Of a stretch of DNA of 64,000 nucleotides, positions 8,375-16,862 are shown piece by piece. The DNA lies in NCBI GenBank assembly GCA_002338565.1, contig DDIN01000002.1, positions 186,001 through 250,000 of the forward strand, given 5' to 3'. The DNA comes from Hyphomonadaceae bacterium UBA1849 (lineage in GTDB: Bacteria > Pseudomonadota > Alphaproteobacteria > Caulobacterales > Hyphomonadaceae). The notes below the pieces were generated by a model. That model had not been told where the DNA came from. It worked only from the letters and a program-made list of their open reading frames with translations, and searched no databases. The translations under genes were made by a program, and so were the position numbers. Within the stretch, counting starts at the first letter, position 1, and every line of letters begins with the position of its first letter.

Positions 8375-9275
8375 ACTGCGTGAGAGTATAGGTGCCGGAC
8401 ACGTCCATGGAGCCGGTGACTGACACATGCCCGTCTTTCACCAGATGGATCATGTGGCCGAGTACAGAGTGGCAGGCCGCTGGATGCAGGCGCGAGTCCA
8501 CGTCTGCATAGATTACCTTCACCATGTCGGGAATGGTTGTATCGCCTGCCTTCAGGCGTTCGAGGATTGAGGCCTCACGTGCGCGGCGATGGGTAATGTA
8601 AGCCCCAATAAATCCATCCACATCGTTCGTAATCGGTGGACCATGCGTCGGGATGAGCGTGTCGAAGCCGCGTGCACGGACTTTATCGAGACTTTCGAAA
8701 TAGTCGCGCATATCGCCATCCGGCGGAGATATTACGGTCGTCGACCAGCCCATAATATGATCGCCCGAGAACAGCGCATTTTCTTCTTTCAGGGCAAAGC
8801 AGAGATGGTTCGATGTGTGTCCTGGAGTTTCTATCGTTTCCAGCGTCCAGCCCAAACCTTCCAGAACGTCGCCATCATTCAGCTCGACATTTGGTTTGAA
8901 ACCATGGTCGGAACCGGCATCCATCTGCACAGCAGATTCTTCGTGTCGAGGGGCTGGTTTGCCATAGACCTTGCAGCCTGCCCACTCGGCGAGCGGATGG
9001 GCAAGCGGAGAGTGGTCCATATGATGGTGGGTGACGATCACATGGCTTATCGTCTCGCCCTGGAGCGCCTTTTTCAGTGCTTCGAAGTGTTCTTCTGTGT
9101 ATGGGCCGGGGTCGATGACCGCGACGGTGCCGCGGCCGACGATATAGACGCCGGTGCCAGTAAAGGTGAACGGGCCGGGATTATTGGCAATCACACGACG
9201 GACGAGGGGGCTGATCTCGGTTACGGCGCCATAGTCAAAGTCCATGTCGCGGACAAACGGGATCTGGCCAGCCAT
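8373..9275 (-). CDS. MBL-fold metallo-hydrolase (LACTB2-like)
   Basis: Metallo-beta-lactamase-fold hydrolase, 300 residues. Metal motif HHHMDH (HxHxDH) lies in VTHHHMDHSPLAHPL, the third His region in ETPGHTSNHLC, and FSGDHIMGW supplies the bridging Asp. A C-terminal winged-helix-like segment (HRRAREASILERL) matches the LACTB2/GLX-like group, in which members hydrolyse thioesters or cut RNA. I chose the ATG at 9275 because AAAGGGGG lies at the right distance upstream; a start five codons earlier has no such site. The ATP-grasp-like gene upstream ends 27 bases before it, so the two are probably cotranscribed. The substrate is not determinable. Confidence 0.88.
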   Translation of the reverse strand: MAGQIPFVRDMDFDYGAVTEISPLVRRVIANNPGPFTFTGTGVYIVGRGTVAVIDPGPYTEEHFEALKKALQGETISHVIVTHHHMDHSPLAHPLAEWAGCKVYGKPAPRHEESAVQMDAGSDHGFKPNVELNDGDVLEGLGWTLETIETPGHTSNHLCFALKEENALFSGDHIMGWSTTVISPPDGDMRDYFESLDKVRARGFDTLIPTHGPPITNDVDGFIGAYITHRRAREASILERLKAGDTTIPDMVKVIYADVDSRLHPAACHSVLGHMIHLVKDGHVSVTGSMDVSGTYTLTQ

Positions 9276-9302
9276 AAGGCCCCCTTTCAAAGTGTTTCGA
9301 GT

Positions 9303-10229
9303 TTATTTCGGTCCGTATGATGCACGGAATTTACGTGCCATGAAACGTGTCGAGCGTAGTTTCTGGCCGAGCGGCATCGCTACAGGCGGGCCCATATCCG
9401 TCTTGTTGGCGTCAACAATATAGATGCGGCCGTCACGCTTGTCGCGCAGTACGTCAACACCGCCCCAGTCGAGGCCGAGCTCGGTTGCAAAGTTTTTGAT
9501 GACCTCAATTTCTTCCGCAGAGAAGACAGCTTGCGGGGAGGTGAGGGTCACATCGGTGTTTTCATTGAGGAAGCGGCGGCTCAGCGGGCGGCGTTTGCGG
9601 AAGACGATTGTCGGCTCGCCGCCGACCAGTGTCGTGCGCAGATCTTCTACCAGATCTCCTTCAATGGAGTTATCGACGAGGCGTTGATAGCTCTTGCCTT
9701 CAATCGGCTCCATCGGCCCCTGAACGATACGGCCGTCATGGGCTGCGTTGATCTCGGACTTTTCAACCATGAGGCCGTCATAGTCGGACGGATCAACGGC
9801 CAGATCATAGCCCGCAACTCGGGTGAACGTGGATGCGACCAGAGACTTGGAAACGTCATTGCAGCCGAAATTGATGAATTTCACCGGATGGGACACGTCA
9901 GGCTTATCGGCATCGCTAAGGGTCGAATCATCAAAGTGGAAGATGACGTCAGCTTTGTTGACGTCTTTTTCGATAATCGCGCCGGCGGCATGCATGACGG
10001 GCCAGATGAAATACCACGGACGTGGCTGATCCGGCAGAAAAGCGATTCGCGGCGCACGATGGCCCTGAATGCGCTGCCAGATTCGCCAGCCTTGCGCGAG
10101 CGAGTAGAAGCTCATCCATGTCAGGATGTCGTTTACCAGACCGAGATTGAAGGGAACGGTGTGCCCTGTCTTCTTCACCAGGACGCCGCCATCCTGAATT
10201 TTAAAGTCTGAAAGCCAGTTCTTACTCAT
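9303..10229 (-). CDS. ATP-grasp-like protein of unknown function
   Basis: 308 residues, soluble, no signal peptide. The N-terminal half (around RAPRIAFLPDQPRPWYF) looks like a pre-ATP-grasp Rossmann-like domain. The C-terminal part has an ATP-grasp signature: TIVFRKRR (a phosphate-binding-type strand), the acidic ELGLDWGGVDVLRD, and YIVDANKTDMGPP, where Asp-Ala-Asn-Lys resembles the metal-binding Glu/Asp-x-Asn of this superfamily. Reaction would be an ATP-dependent carboxylate-amine or -thiol ligation, but the partner is unknown. Its stop is 27 bases from the metallo-hydrolase start; a ligase-hydrolase pair is suggested by context only. Confidence 0.65.
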   Translation of the reverse strand: MSKNWLSDFKIQDGGVLVKKTGHTVPFNLGLVNDILTWMSFYSLAQGWRIWQRIQGHRAPRIAFLPDQPRPWYFIWPVMHAAGAIIEKDVNKADVIFHFDDSTLSDADKPDVSHPVKFINFGCNDVSKSLVASTFTRVAGYDLAVDPSDYDGLMVEKSEINAAHDGRIVQGPMEPIEGKSYQRLVDNSIEGDLVEDLRTTLVGGEPTIVFRKRRPLSRRFLNENTDVTLTSPQAVFSAEEIEVIKNFATELGLDWGGVDVLRDKRDGRIYIVDANKTDMGPPVAMPLGQKLRSTRFMARKFRASYGPK

Positions 10230-10362
10230 ACCCGTTTTCCCGTCGGCAGCTTTGCGCTGCTTTGTACTCTACTTATACCCGTTGCGCTTTTTCAGCGTCT
10301 TTGGCGCAGGCTTTGCGTAGATGCAATCGCATCTTTCGTTAAAGCCAGAATGGGACATTCTC

Positions 10363-10518
10363 GTGACAGACAAAATCACACCTGTTTTCTTTCGCGTGAT
10401 CCGTCCGTTTGCTGCGGCACTCATTGGCCTTGCCGTGGTGCAGGCAATGGCAGCACCGAGTTCAGCTCCGTCTACCATGAGCATCCCCTCTGTCACCATT
10501 CATATCCCAGCTGGATAA
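10363..10518 (+). CDS. Possible small exported protein (51 aa)
   Basis: From a GTG at 10363 (GGGA upstream) an open frame encodes a short basic start, one hydrophobic segment (IRPFAAALIGLAVVQAMAA) and a Ser/Pro-rich tail ending in IHIPAG. This resembles a signal-anchored mini-protein. Evidence is only the frame, the plausible signal and its position in an otherwise empty 300-base gap. It could be chance. Confidence 0.35.
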   Translation: MTDKITPVFFRVIRPFAAALIGLAVVQAMAAPSSAPSTMSIPSVTIHIPAG

Positions 10519-10529
10519 AGGTGCAATCT

Positions 10530-10964
10530 TTACAGTGCAAAAAGCGCTTTGAGCGCTGGTCTGTGTGGTGACAAATCATAGCCGCCATTCATAGCCGCGG
10601 TCAGGATGTCATCGACGGGCATCGCCTTATCCAGTGCGACGGCATACGCCCAAAGAGTTGTTGAGCGTGTGCCGGAACGGCAGAAGGCGAGCACTTTCTG
10701 ACCTTCGTGTGCTTTGAGGACTTCCAGCGTCGCTTTTACATCGCTCATTTGTGGTGGCGCTGTGATCGGAATGTGAACGAAGGGCAGCTGGTTTGCATCT
10801 GCGCGATCTTTGATCAGTGCGGTTGCTGGCTGGTCAGGTGTCTCGCCATCGGGGCGATTCATGATGATAGCTACGAAGCCTTCGCTGGCTGCGGCATCGA
10901 TTTCGTCTGGTTCGATTTGAGGCGCGGCGTAAAAATGATCGGTAATCTTACGAAAATTGTGCAC
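10530..10964 (-). CDS. TIGR01244/DUF442 family phosphatase-like protein (BLH domain)
   Basis: 144 residues of the dual-specificity-phosphatase-like fold also found fused to persulfide dioxygenases (Blh). The P-loop Cys motif AFCRSGTRSTTLW (Cys-x5-Arg) is intact near residue 95. In other bacteria these proteins accompany sulfide or biofilm-stress genes, but no sulfur gene is adjacent here. The start is a GTG at 10964 with GGAGG seven bases upstream. It is a single-gene unit convergent with the small frame at 10363. Confidence 0.88.
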   Translation of the reverse strand: MHNFRKITDHFYAAPQIEPDEIDAAASEGFVAIIMNRPDGETPDQPATALIKDRADANQLPFVHIPITAPPQMSDVKATLEVLKAHEGQKVLAFCRSGTRSTTLWAYAVALDKAMPVDDILTAAMNGGYDLSPHRPALKALFAL

Positions 10965-11115
10965 GATCTGACCTCCACATGAGTGTTATCTGCGGAAATC
11001 CTGATGCCAGTCTTGTCGATCAAGGTAAACCCATGCCAGATAGGCCGCTCACGGAATCCCGGCTGGGCGTGTTAATCAGCTGTCCGAAAATCTGAGTGGA
11101 GTACCAAGTTTCATC

Positions 11116-12066
11116 GTGCCTCGATTTCTCTCACGTATTTCTCTGCCTTTCATTCTGAAACGGCTGCTGATCGCGATCCCGACGCTGTTTGTCGTGATCA
11201 CGGTCGCCTTCTTCATGATGCGCGCCGCGCCAGGCAGCCCGTTCAGTAATGACCGCCGCCTGGAGCCGGCGGTCGAAGCGCAGATTCTCGCCGTTTATGG
11301 TCATGATCGTCCACTGCATGAGCAATATCTCACTTATCTGGGAGATGTGGCGCGCGGTGATTTCGGCCCGTCTCTCCGTAACAAGGATAAGACCGTATCC
11401 GAGCTGATCGGCGAAGGTTTGCCTGTAAGCGCGACGATTGGCGGCCTCGCAATGTTTTTCGCCTTTGTCGTTGGCGGTGGTCTCGGGATCATTTCGGGGT
11501 TGAAACAAAACTCTGCGGTGGATTACGGGCTGATGGGGGTGGCCACGCTGGGCATTTCTATCCCGTCCTATGTGGTCGGACCTGTTGCGGCGCTGGTGTT
11601 CGGGGTGTGGATACCAATCTTTGCGCCCGGCGGGCTCGATCTGGGGCGCATGACGCCATACACGATCACTTTGCCGGTCATCACATTGTCACTCTATTAT
11701 ATCGCGGGCATTTCCCGGATTATGCGCGGCAGCATGATCGAGGCGATGCGGTCTAACCATATCCGCACCGCGCGTTCTAAGGGTGTACCGGAGCGCGAGA
11801 TTATTCTGAAGCACGCTCTGCCAATCGCAGTTCTGCCTCTGGTCAGCTATATCGGTCCTGCCTCCGTAGGCGTGGTGACCGGTTCTCTCGTTATTGAGCG
11901 CGTCTTCAGCCTTCCGGGCATTGGTAGCTTCTTCATCGATGGTGCGTTGAACCGGGACTATACGCTGGTTATGGGCGTGGTCATTCTTTTTGCGACGCTG
12001 ATCCTTCTGATGAACCTGGTGGCTGACGTCCTCTATGCAATTCTGGATCCGAGGGTGAAGTACTGA
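11116..12066 (+). CDS. oppB: Oligopeptide ABC transporter permease (OppB/DppB family)
   Basis: Inner-membrane permease of 316 residues with about six transmembrane segments. The first segment (LLIAIPTLFVVITVAFFMM) is preceded by basic residues, and the EAA loop sits at EAMRSNHIRTARSKGVPE, the contact site for the ATPase. The DPRVKY C-terminus is typical of OppB. The GTG start at 11116 has GGAG upstream. Its stop shares a base with the oppC start (TGATG), so the two are translationally coupled. No ATPase gene (oppD/oppF) is nearby, so the subunits must come from elsewhere in the genome or this system uses a shared ATPase. Confidence 0.9.
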   Translation: MPRFLSRISLPFILKRLLIAIPTLFVVITVAFFMMRAAPGSPFSNDRRLEPAVEAQILAVYGHDRPLHEQYLTYLGDVARGDFGPSLRNKDKTVSELIGEGLPVSATIGGLAMFFAFVVGGGLGIISGLKQNSAVDYGLMGVATLGISIPSYVVGPVAALVFGVWIPIFAPGGLDLGRMTPYTITLPVITLSLYYIAGISRIMRGSMIEAMRSNHIRTARSKGVPEREIILKHALPIAVLPLVSYIGPASVGVVTGSLVIERVFSLPGIGSFFIDGALNRDYTLVMGVVILFATLILLMNLVADVLYAILDPRVKY

Positions 12067-12968
12067 TGATCGGGATGCGTAACCCTCAGAACGCCGCGGC
12101 GCTGGAAGCTGCCGCAGTCGCTGGCCGCTCGCTATGGGATGATGCCCGTGCGCGTCTGTTCCGGAATAAAGCTGCTGTAGCCGCTATGGTCGTGCTGGGC
12201 CTGTTTACGGCATGCGCGCTGATCTTGCCGCTATTCTGGCCACACGAATATGAAACGCTCTACCGCGATCGTGTAGGTTGGTCGCCGACATTTGAGCACC
12301 TTCACATTATGGGCACAGACACGCTGGGCCGCGACCAGTTTATCCGTCTTCTGGTTGGCTATCAGGTGTCTCTGGCAGTTGGTGTTCTGGCGACATTTGT
12401 TAGCCTGGTTATTGGTGTGACATGGGGCACAGTTGCGGGCTATTTCGGTGGCCGGACTGACGGCATCATGATGCGTATCGTTGATGCGCTCTACGCAATC
12501 CCGTTCATTTTCTTCGTGATTCTGCTGACCACTGTGTTTGGGCGGAACATCTATCTGATCTTTATCGCGATTGGCGCGGTCGAATGGCTGACCATGTCAC
12601 GTATCGTGCGGGGGCAGACATTGTCTTTGAAGAACCGTGAGTTCATCGAGGCGGCGCGTGCATCCGGTGTGTCTCAAGGCGCGATCATCGCACGTCACAT
12701 CGTGCCGAACATTATCGGTCCTGTTGTCGTTTATATGACATTGATTATTCCGCAGGTCATTCTGCTGGAGAGCTTCCTCAGCTTCATCGGTCTTGGCATT
12801 AACGAGCCGCTGACATCACTTGGCGTTCTGATTTCCAACGGTAAGCAGCAAATGTCTTCCAGCCCGTGGCTCCTTCTGTTCCCGGCGGTGGTTATGGCGG
12901 TAACGCTGCTTTGCCTGAACTTCATCGGTGACGGCGTGCGTGATGCGGTTGACCCGAAAGAGCGCTAA
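12066..12968 (+). CDS. oppC: Oligopeptide ABC transporter permease (OppC/DppC family)
   Basis: Partner permease of OppB, 300 residues. The early HIMGTDTLGRDQF stretch is the hallmark of the OppC N-terminal domain, followed by about six helices. The EAA loop is EFIEAARASGVSQGAI and the C-terminus VDPKER is typical. The ATG at 12066 overlaps the oppB stop by one base; a second ATG at 12075 is possible. A strong terminator follows at 12990. Confidence 0.9.
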   Translation: MIGMRNPQNAAALEAAAVAGRSLWDDARARLFRNKAAVAAMVVLGLFTACALILPLFWPHEYETLYRDRVGWSPTFEHLHIMGTDTLGRDQFIRLLVGYQVSLAVGVLATFVSLVIGVTWGTVAGYFGGRTDGIMMRIVDALYAIPFIFFVILLTTVFGRNIYLIFIAIGAVEWLTMSRIVRGQTLSLKNREFIEAARASGVSQGAIIARHIVPNIIGPVVVYMTLIIPQVILLESFLSFIGLGINEPLTSLGVLISNGKQQMSSSPWLLLFPAVVMAVTLLCLNFIGDGVRDAVDPKER

Positions 12969-12989
12969 GCTGAACTGAAGAAAGCAATA

Positions 12990-13019
12990 AAAAAGCCGCT
13001 CCTTTCGGGGCGGCTTTTT
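12990..13019 (+). terminator. Intrinsic terminator after oppC
   Basis: AAAAAGCCGC (12990-12999) pairs with GCGGCTTTTT (13010-13019), then CTTTT. A clear rho-independent terminator between convergent genes. Confidence 0.92.
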
Positions 13020-13040
13020 CTTTTAGGGTTCCGGCAAGGG

Positions 13041-13751
13041 TTATTCTTCTCGACGTACCCGTATGGCACGCCCACGATCATCGAACTGCATAAGGTAACT
13101 GCCTAACGCCGCTCGACGAATTGTCGCAGTTCGAGGTGGGTTGCTACTACGCAGGCGAACAATCTCGGAGTCGATTTGTCGCCACACCTGACCGTTTCTG
13201 AAGTAAATGGTCAGCTTGTCGTAAGCGCCGCGGTTGATTCTTGCGATCTGCAAAGTGACCGCTTCAATGTCGCCTTCGTCATCACGCACGACATTCTGCG
13301 GGCGTTCCGGTTCAGGTTCTGCAACAGTCGGAGGGGCCGGGCGCTGTTGTGCCGTTTCGGAAGTTTCTACCGGAGTGGGTCCAGGTGCTGGTTCGGGTGT
13401 TGCAGGAGCTTCTGCGACTGCGGCTGGTGTTTCGTTTGGCACGGCATCAGCCAAAGCATTGGCCTCCCGGCCAATAGATGGCAATCGGAAGCTCGGAAGA
13501 CTTGGCAATGAGAAGCCGAAAGCGTCTTCCTGTACTCGCTCCGTATCCTGTCGGGTCAGGGTCCGGAATTCGCCGGCTTGTTGAGCGACCTGCGTCGCGC
13601 TGACAGCCGTGTCAAAACAGGCAAGACGTGCTGAATCATCAGCGATATTTGCGCAGGCATAAATGTCTGCGAGCGGGTCGACTTCATCGGCGAGTGCCGG
13701 AATTCCCAGCAGGGAAAGGCTTGCAACGCCGGCGAGGCAAATTTTTTTCAT
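13041..13751 (-). CDS. Periplasmic hypothetical protein
   Basis: 236 residues. The chosen ATG (13751) gives a signal peptide, MKKICLAGVASLSLLGIPALA, cut before DEVDPL; the longer upstream frame would hide it. A motif YACANIADDSARLACFDTAV (two Cys spaced for a disulfide) marks the first mature domain. This YxCxxI-x-D-x-RLACFD pattern recurs in alphaproteobacterial periplasmic proteins of unknown function. A Pro/Glu/Ala/Thr-rich linker follows and the C-terminus is a beta-rich domain (VTLQIARINRGAYDKLTIYF). It lies between oppC and oppA on the other strand and may be unrelated to them. Confidence 0.75.
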   Translation of the reverse strand: MKKICLAGVASLSLLGIPALADEVDPLADIYACANIADDSARLACFDTAVSATQVAQQAGEFRTLTRQDTERVQEDAFGFSLPSLPSFRLPSIGREANALADAVPNETPAAVAEAPATPEPAPGPTPVETSETAQQRPAPPTVAEPEPERPQNVVRDDEGDIEAVTLQIARINRGAYDKLTIYFRNGQVWRQIDSEIVRLRSSNPPRTATIRRAALGSYLMQFDDRGRAIRVRREE

Positions 13752-13874
13752 CACGAGTGTCCGTATTTGTGCATGAATGCAGCGAATATACTTGAACTGT
13801 AACCGTCTGCGTTTCAATCTCAACACAGATCGACATAGAATGTCCTCTTAAAGTTCGGAGAGATTGGAATAAAA

Positions 13875-15479
13875 ATGCGAAACAAAAATGGTTTGCTTTC
13901 GGCGTCGCTAGCGGCACTTGCGCTTTCACTGGCGGCTTGTGGTGGTGGCAGCGAAGTCTCTCCAGACACGCTAAGACGCGGCATCAGTGCGAACCCTGAT
14001 TCCGTCGACCCGCATAAAGTGTCTTCCCAGTGGGAAAACATCGTAATTGGTGACATGTTCATTGGCCTGTTTACTGACGGCGCGGACGCAACACCGGTGC
14101 TTGGCATGGCGGAAAGCTATGAAATCAGCGAAGACGGCCGCACATGGACGTTCGAGCTGAAAGACGCCAACTGGTCAGATGGTGAGCCGGTTACGGCCAG
14201 CGATTTCGAGTTCGCTTTCCGCCGTATTCTGACGCCATCAACGGCGTCTCAATATGCGTCCATGCTGTTCCTGATCGAGAATGCTGAAGAGTTCTATGGC
14301 GGCGAGGTTGAGGCTGATCAGCTCGGCGTTGAAGCCGTTGACGATGACACACTTGTGATCAACCTCGAATATCCTGCGCCTTATTTGCCGGGCATCCTGA
14401 AGCACTATGTGAGCTTCCCAGTGCCAGAGCATGCAATTGAAGAGTTTGGCGACGACTGGACGGATCCTGAAAATATTGTCGTGAATGGCCCGTATCGTCT
14501 TGAGCAGTTCCGTACGGGTGACTTCCTGCGGTCTGTTGTGAACCCTGAATGGGAAGGCGTAGAAGACCTGTGCTTCACAGAAGTCATCTACTTCCCGTAT
14601 GACGACCTCGACGCGGTTGAACGCTACATCCAGACAGGTCGTCTGGACATGAACAACTCGTTCGACGGGCAGCGTACAGATGAGTTGCGCGAGCGTTTCC
14701 CTGGCTGGGTACGCACCGCTCCTGCTCTCATCACGACATATTATTCGATCAACACAGAGCTTGAGATTTTCGAAGATACACGTGTTCGCAACGCGCTCGC
14801 GATGGCGCTTGATCGCGACTTCATGGTCAATGAGGTTCTGACAGCCGGTTACGAGCCTGCGTACTCTCTTATTCCTCCGGGCACAGCGAACTACACCGAA
14901 GACGGTGCGCAGGTATATTGGGCGGATATGAGCCAGGAAGACCGTATGGTTGAAGCGCGCCGCCTGCTGGAAGACGCCGGCTTCGGCCCGGACAACCCGC
15001 TTGAGTTCGAGTACACTTACCGTTCTACAGACGATAACCCACGTGTTGCGCCTGCGGTTCAGGCGAGCTGGCTGGAAATCGCTGATTGGGTGCGTCCTGA
15101 AATTCTCCAGAAAGAAACTCAGGTTCAGTATGCACTTCTGCGTCAGGGTGACTTCCAGATCGGTGATGGTGCGTGGGTTGCGGATTTCAACGATCCGAAG
15201 AACTTCCTGTTCCTTCTGCAATCTAATGCCGGCCCTATGAACTATGGCCGCTACAACAATCCGGAATATGATGCGCTGGTAGAAGCGGCGGACAATGAAC
15301 GCGATCTTGATGTTCGTGCTCAGATGCTGGAAGAGGCAGAGCAAATGATGCTCGACGATATGCCGGTGATTCCAATGTGGTATCAGGTTACGAAAAACCT
15401 CGTTGATCCGACGCTTACGGGCTTTGTCGACAATGCGGATGACGTTCACCGGTCACGCTATATCTGCCGCGAAGGCTGA
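13875..15479 (+). CDS. oppA: Oligopeptide ABC transporter substrate-binding lipoprotein
   Basis: Captures oligopeptides in the periplasm and delivers them to OppBC. 534 residues with a lipoprotein signal ending SLAA|C at residues about 19-23, then the SBP_bac_5 fold: NPDSVDPHKVSSQWE, the VLGMAESYEISEDGRTWTFE start of domain I, and DGEPVTASDFEFAFRRIL, the best-conserved family segment. The NYGRYNNPEYDALVEAAD C-terminal block is also typical. It is separated from oppBC by one gene on the other strand and has its own upstream region. Confidence 0.92.
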   Translation: MRNKNGLLSASLAALALSLAACGGGSEVSPDTLRRGISANPDSVDPHKVSSQWENIVIGDMFIGLFTDGADATPVLGMAESYEISEDGRTWTFELKDANWSDGEPVTASDFEFAFRRILTPSTASQYASMLFLIENAEEFYGGEVEADQLGVEAVDDDTLVINLEYPAPYLPGILKHYVSFPVPEHAIEEFGDDWTDPENIVVNGPYRLEQFRTGDFLRSVVNPEWEGVEDLCFTEVIYFPYDDLDAVERYIQTGRLDMNNSFDGQRTDELRERFPGWVRTAPALITTYYSINTELEIFEDTRVRNALAMALDRDFMVNEVLTAGYEPAYSLIPPGTANYTEDGAQVYWADMSQEDRMVEARRLLEDAGFGPDNPLEFEYTYRSTDDNPRVAPAVQASWLEIADWVRPEILQKETQVQYALLRQGDFQIGDGAWVADFNDPKNFLFLLQSNAGPMNYGRYNNPEYDALVEAADNERDLDVRAQMLEEAEQMMLDDMPVIPMWYQVTKNLVDPTLTGFVDNADDVHRSRYICREG

Positions 15480-15520
15480 TCTGATCGTCTGAGCGTCGGG
15501 CTTATTAGCGGGAGGGGCTG

Positions 15521-16684
15521 ATGTCCGGAGAACTCGAAGCAGGAGCGCTGGGCTCCGTTGGCGGATTGTCCAAAGGGGCAGGGGACGGGGATATGTCGGG
15601 AGATCCGTGCCGCAATTGCGGCACGGTGGTCACCGGACGGTTCTGCGGAAACTGCGGGCAGCTCGCTCAGACGTTTCACCGGCCTATCTGGTCTCTCGCC
15701 AGCGAGGTGCTCGGTGACTTTCTTTCTTTGGATGGTCGCGTCATGCGCACGCTGCCATCGCTCATGTTGCGGCCGGGAAGGGTCACTAGAGAATATCTGA
15801 CGGGTAAACGTCAGCGTTTTGTGCCGCCTTTCCGGCTCTATCTCCTGACAAGTTTTATCTACTTCCTGATGCTGTTCGCCTATGGCGACTCGCAGGGCTG
15901 GTTTGATATCAGATACGCCAATCAGGGAAGCGTTCCTGTCACGGTCGACACAGAACCGCCAGAAGGTGTCACTCAGGAAGACATGGACGCGGCGATGGAT
16001 CAGGCGCAGCAAGCGCTTGATGATGCCGGTGTGCCGGTTGATCTCGAGGTTGTTGGCAATCTCGAAGGTGTTCCGGGCGCGGGCGATGATAGCGGCGAAG
16101 ATTTTGATCCGGGTAATCTGGCGAATTCAGAGCATACGGAATTGTTCCGGGATGACGGGCGGGTAAACCGTGACGGAATTTTAGGGCAGGTTCGCGACAG
16201 CGACACGCTTTCCGATGATGCGAAAGGCTTTTTGGAAATGGTGATCGGGCATGCCGCCGATGCCTATGAAAATCAGGGAATGTTTTTCGCTTCTGTCCAG
16301 AACTGGGCACCAAGAATTGCCTTAGCCCTGACCCCTGCGATGATACTGTTGCTCACGATCGTGTACCCGTTTTCTAAACGTATTTACATCTATGATCATG
16401 TGATCGTGTCGCTGCATTTTCAAAGTTGGTACTACATTCTGCTGAGTGTGGCATTTTTATTCTTCTGGCTCGGTCTCGATTGGTTCGTGTTCGTATTGTT
16501 CATCGCGCCGCCGATCTATATTTATCGAATGCTTCGTGAAGTTTATAGTTCAGGCAGAATATTGTCGCTACTGAGAACAGGTTTTATTCTGTTTTCTCTT
16601 ACATTGATGTTACAAATATTCTTCGTTATTCTGGTTATAGTTGGTGCTTTCGAAGTGACGCCCGTAGCAGGCGGACTGTCATAA
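15521..16684 (+). CDS. DUF3667 domain-containing membrane protein with zinc-ribbon start
   Basis: 387 residues. The N-terminus has CRNCG and CGNCG (residues about 28-50), two Cys pairs of a zinc ribbon, then SLDGRVMRTLPSLMLRPGRVTREYLTGKR, where the RPG/YL-x-GKR segment is the DUF3667 signature. One transmembrane segment follows (LYLLTSFIYFLMLF), then an acidic, Ala/Asp/Gln-rich soluble insert of about 130 residues, then four or five more helices to the C-terminus. The ATG at 15521 has GGGAGGGG upstream. Biochemical role is unknown; it follows oppA by 41 bases but I infer no link. The downstream DNA turns AT-rich. Confidence 0.82.
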   Translation: MSGELEAGALGSVGGLSKGAGDGDMSGDPCRNCGTVVTGRFCGNCGQLAQTFHRPIWSLASEVLGDFLSLDGRVMRTLPSLMLRPGRVTREYLTGKRQRFVPPFRLYLLTSFIYFLMLFAYGDSQGWFDIRYANQGSVPVTVDTEPPEGVTQEDMDAAMDQAQQALDDAGVPVDLEVVGNLEGVPGAGDDSGEDFDPGNLANSEHTELFRDDGRVNRDGILGQVRDSDTLSDDAKGFLEMVIGHAADAYENQGMFFASVQNWAPRIALALTPAMILLLTIVYPFSKRIYIYDHVIVSLHFQSWYYILLSVAFLFFWLGLDWFVFVLFIAPPIYIYRMLREVYSSGRILSLLRTGFILFSLTLMLQIFFVILVIVGAFEVTPVAGGLS

Positions 16685-16741
16685 AAATGAGGCCTTTCTG
16701 CCACAGTTTTGGGCAAATTCTTACAAACCTGTCACTATCAA

Positions 16742-16770
16742 TTGACGCTTGCGCTAAGGCCTGAATAGCT
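16742..16770 (+). promoter_or_regulatory. Candidate sigma-70-like promoter of the TonB receptor gene
   Basis: TTGACG (16742-16747), a 17-base spacer, then ATAGCT (16765-16770). The position gives a 5' leader of roughly 85 bases before the GTG at 16863. The -35 box is good and the -10 box weak, so this is a guess from motif and spacing. Confidence 0.4.
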
Positions 16771-16862
16771 TCCAATCAGTTCGGATTCTGGGGATCCGGC
16801 ACTCCCTTTGTCGTTGGCAAATTTTGCCAGCTGCCAAAGCGTTACTTTTTGGAGGTTCAAAC

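Noticed and set aside
14238..15449. 403-codon open frame on the minus strand
   Set aside because: Antisense to oppA, low-complexity and with no family match.
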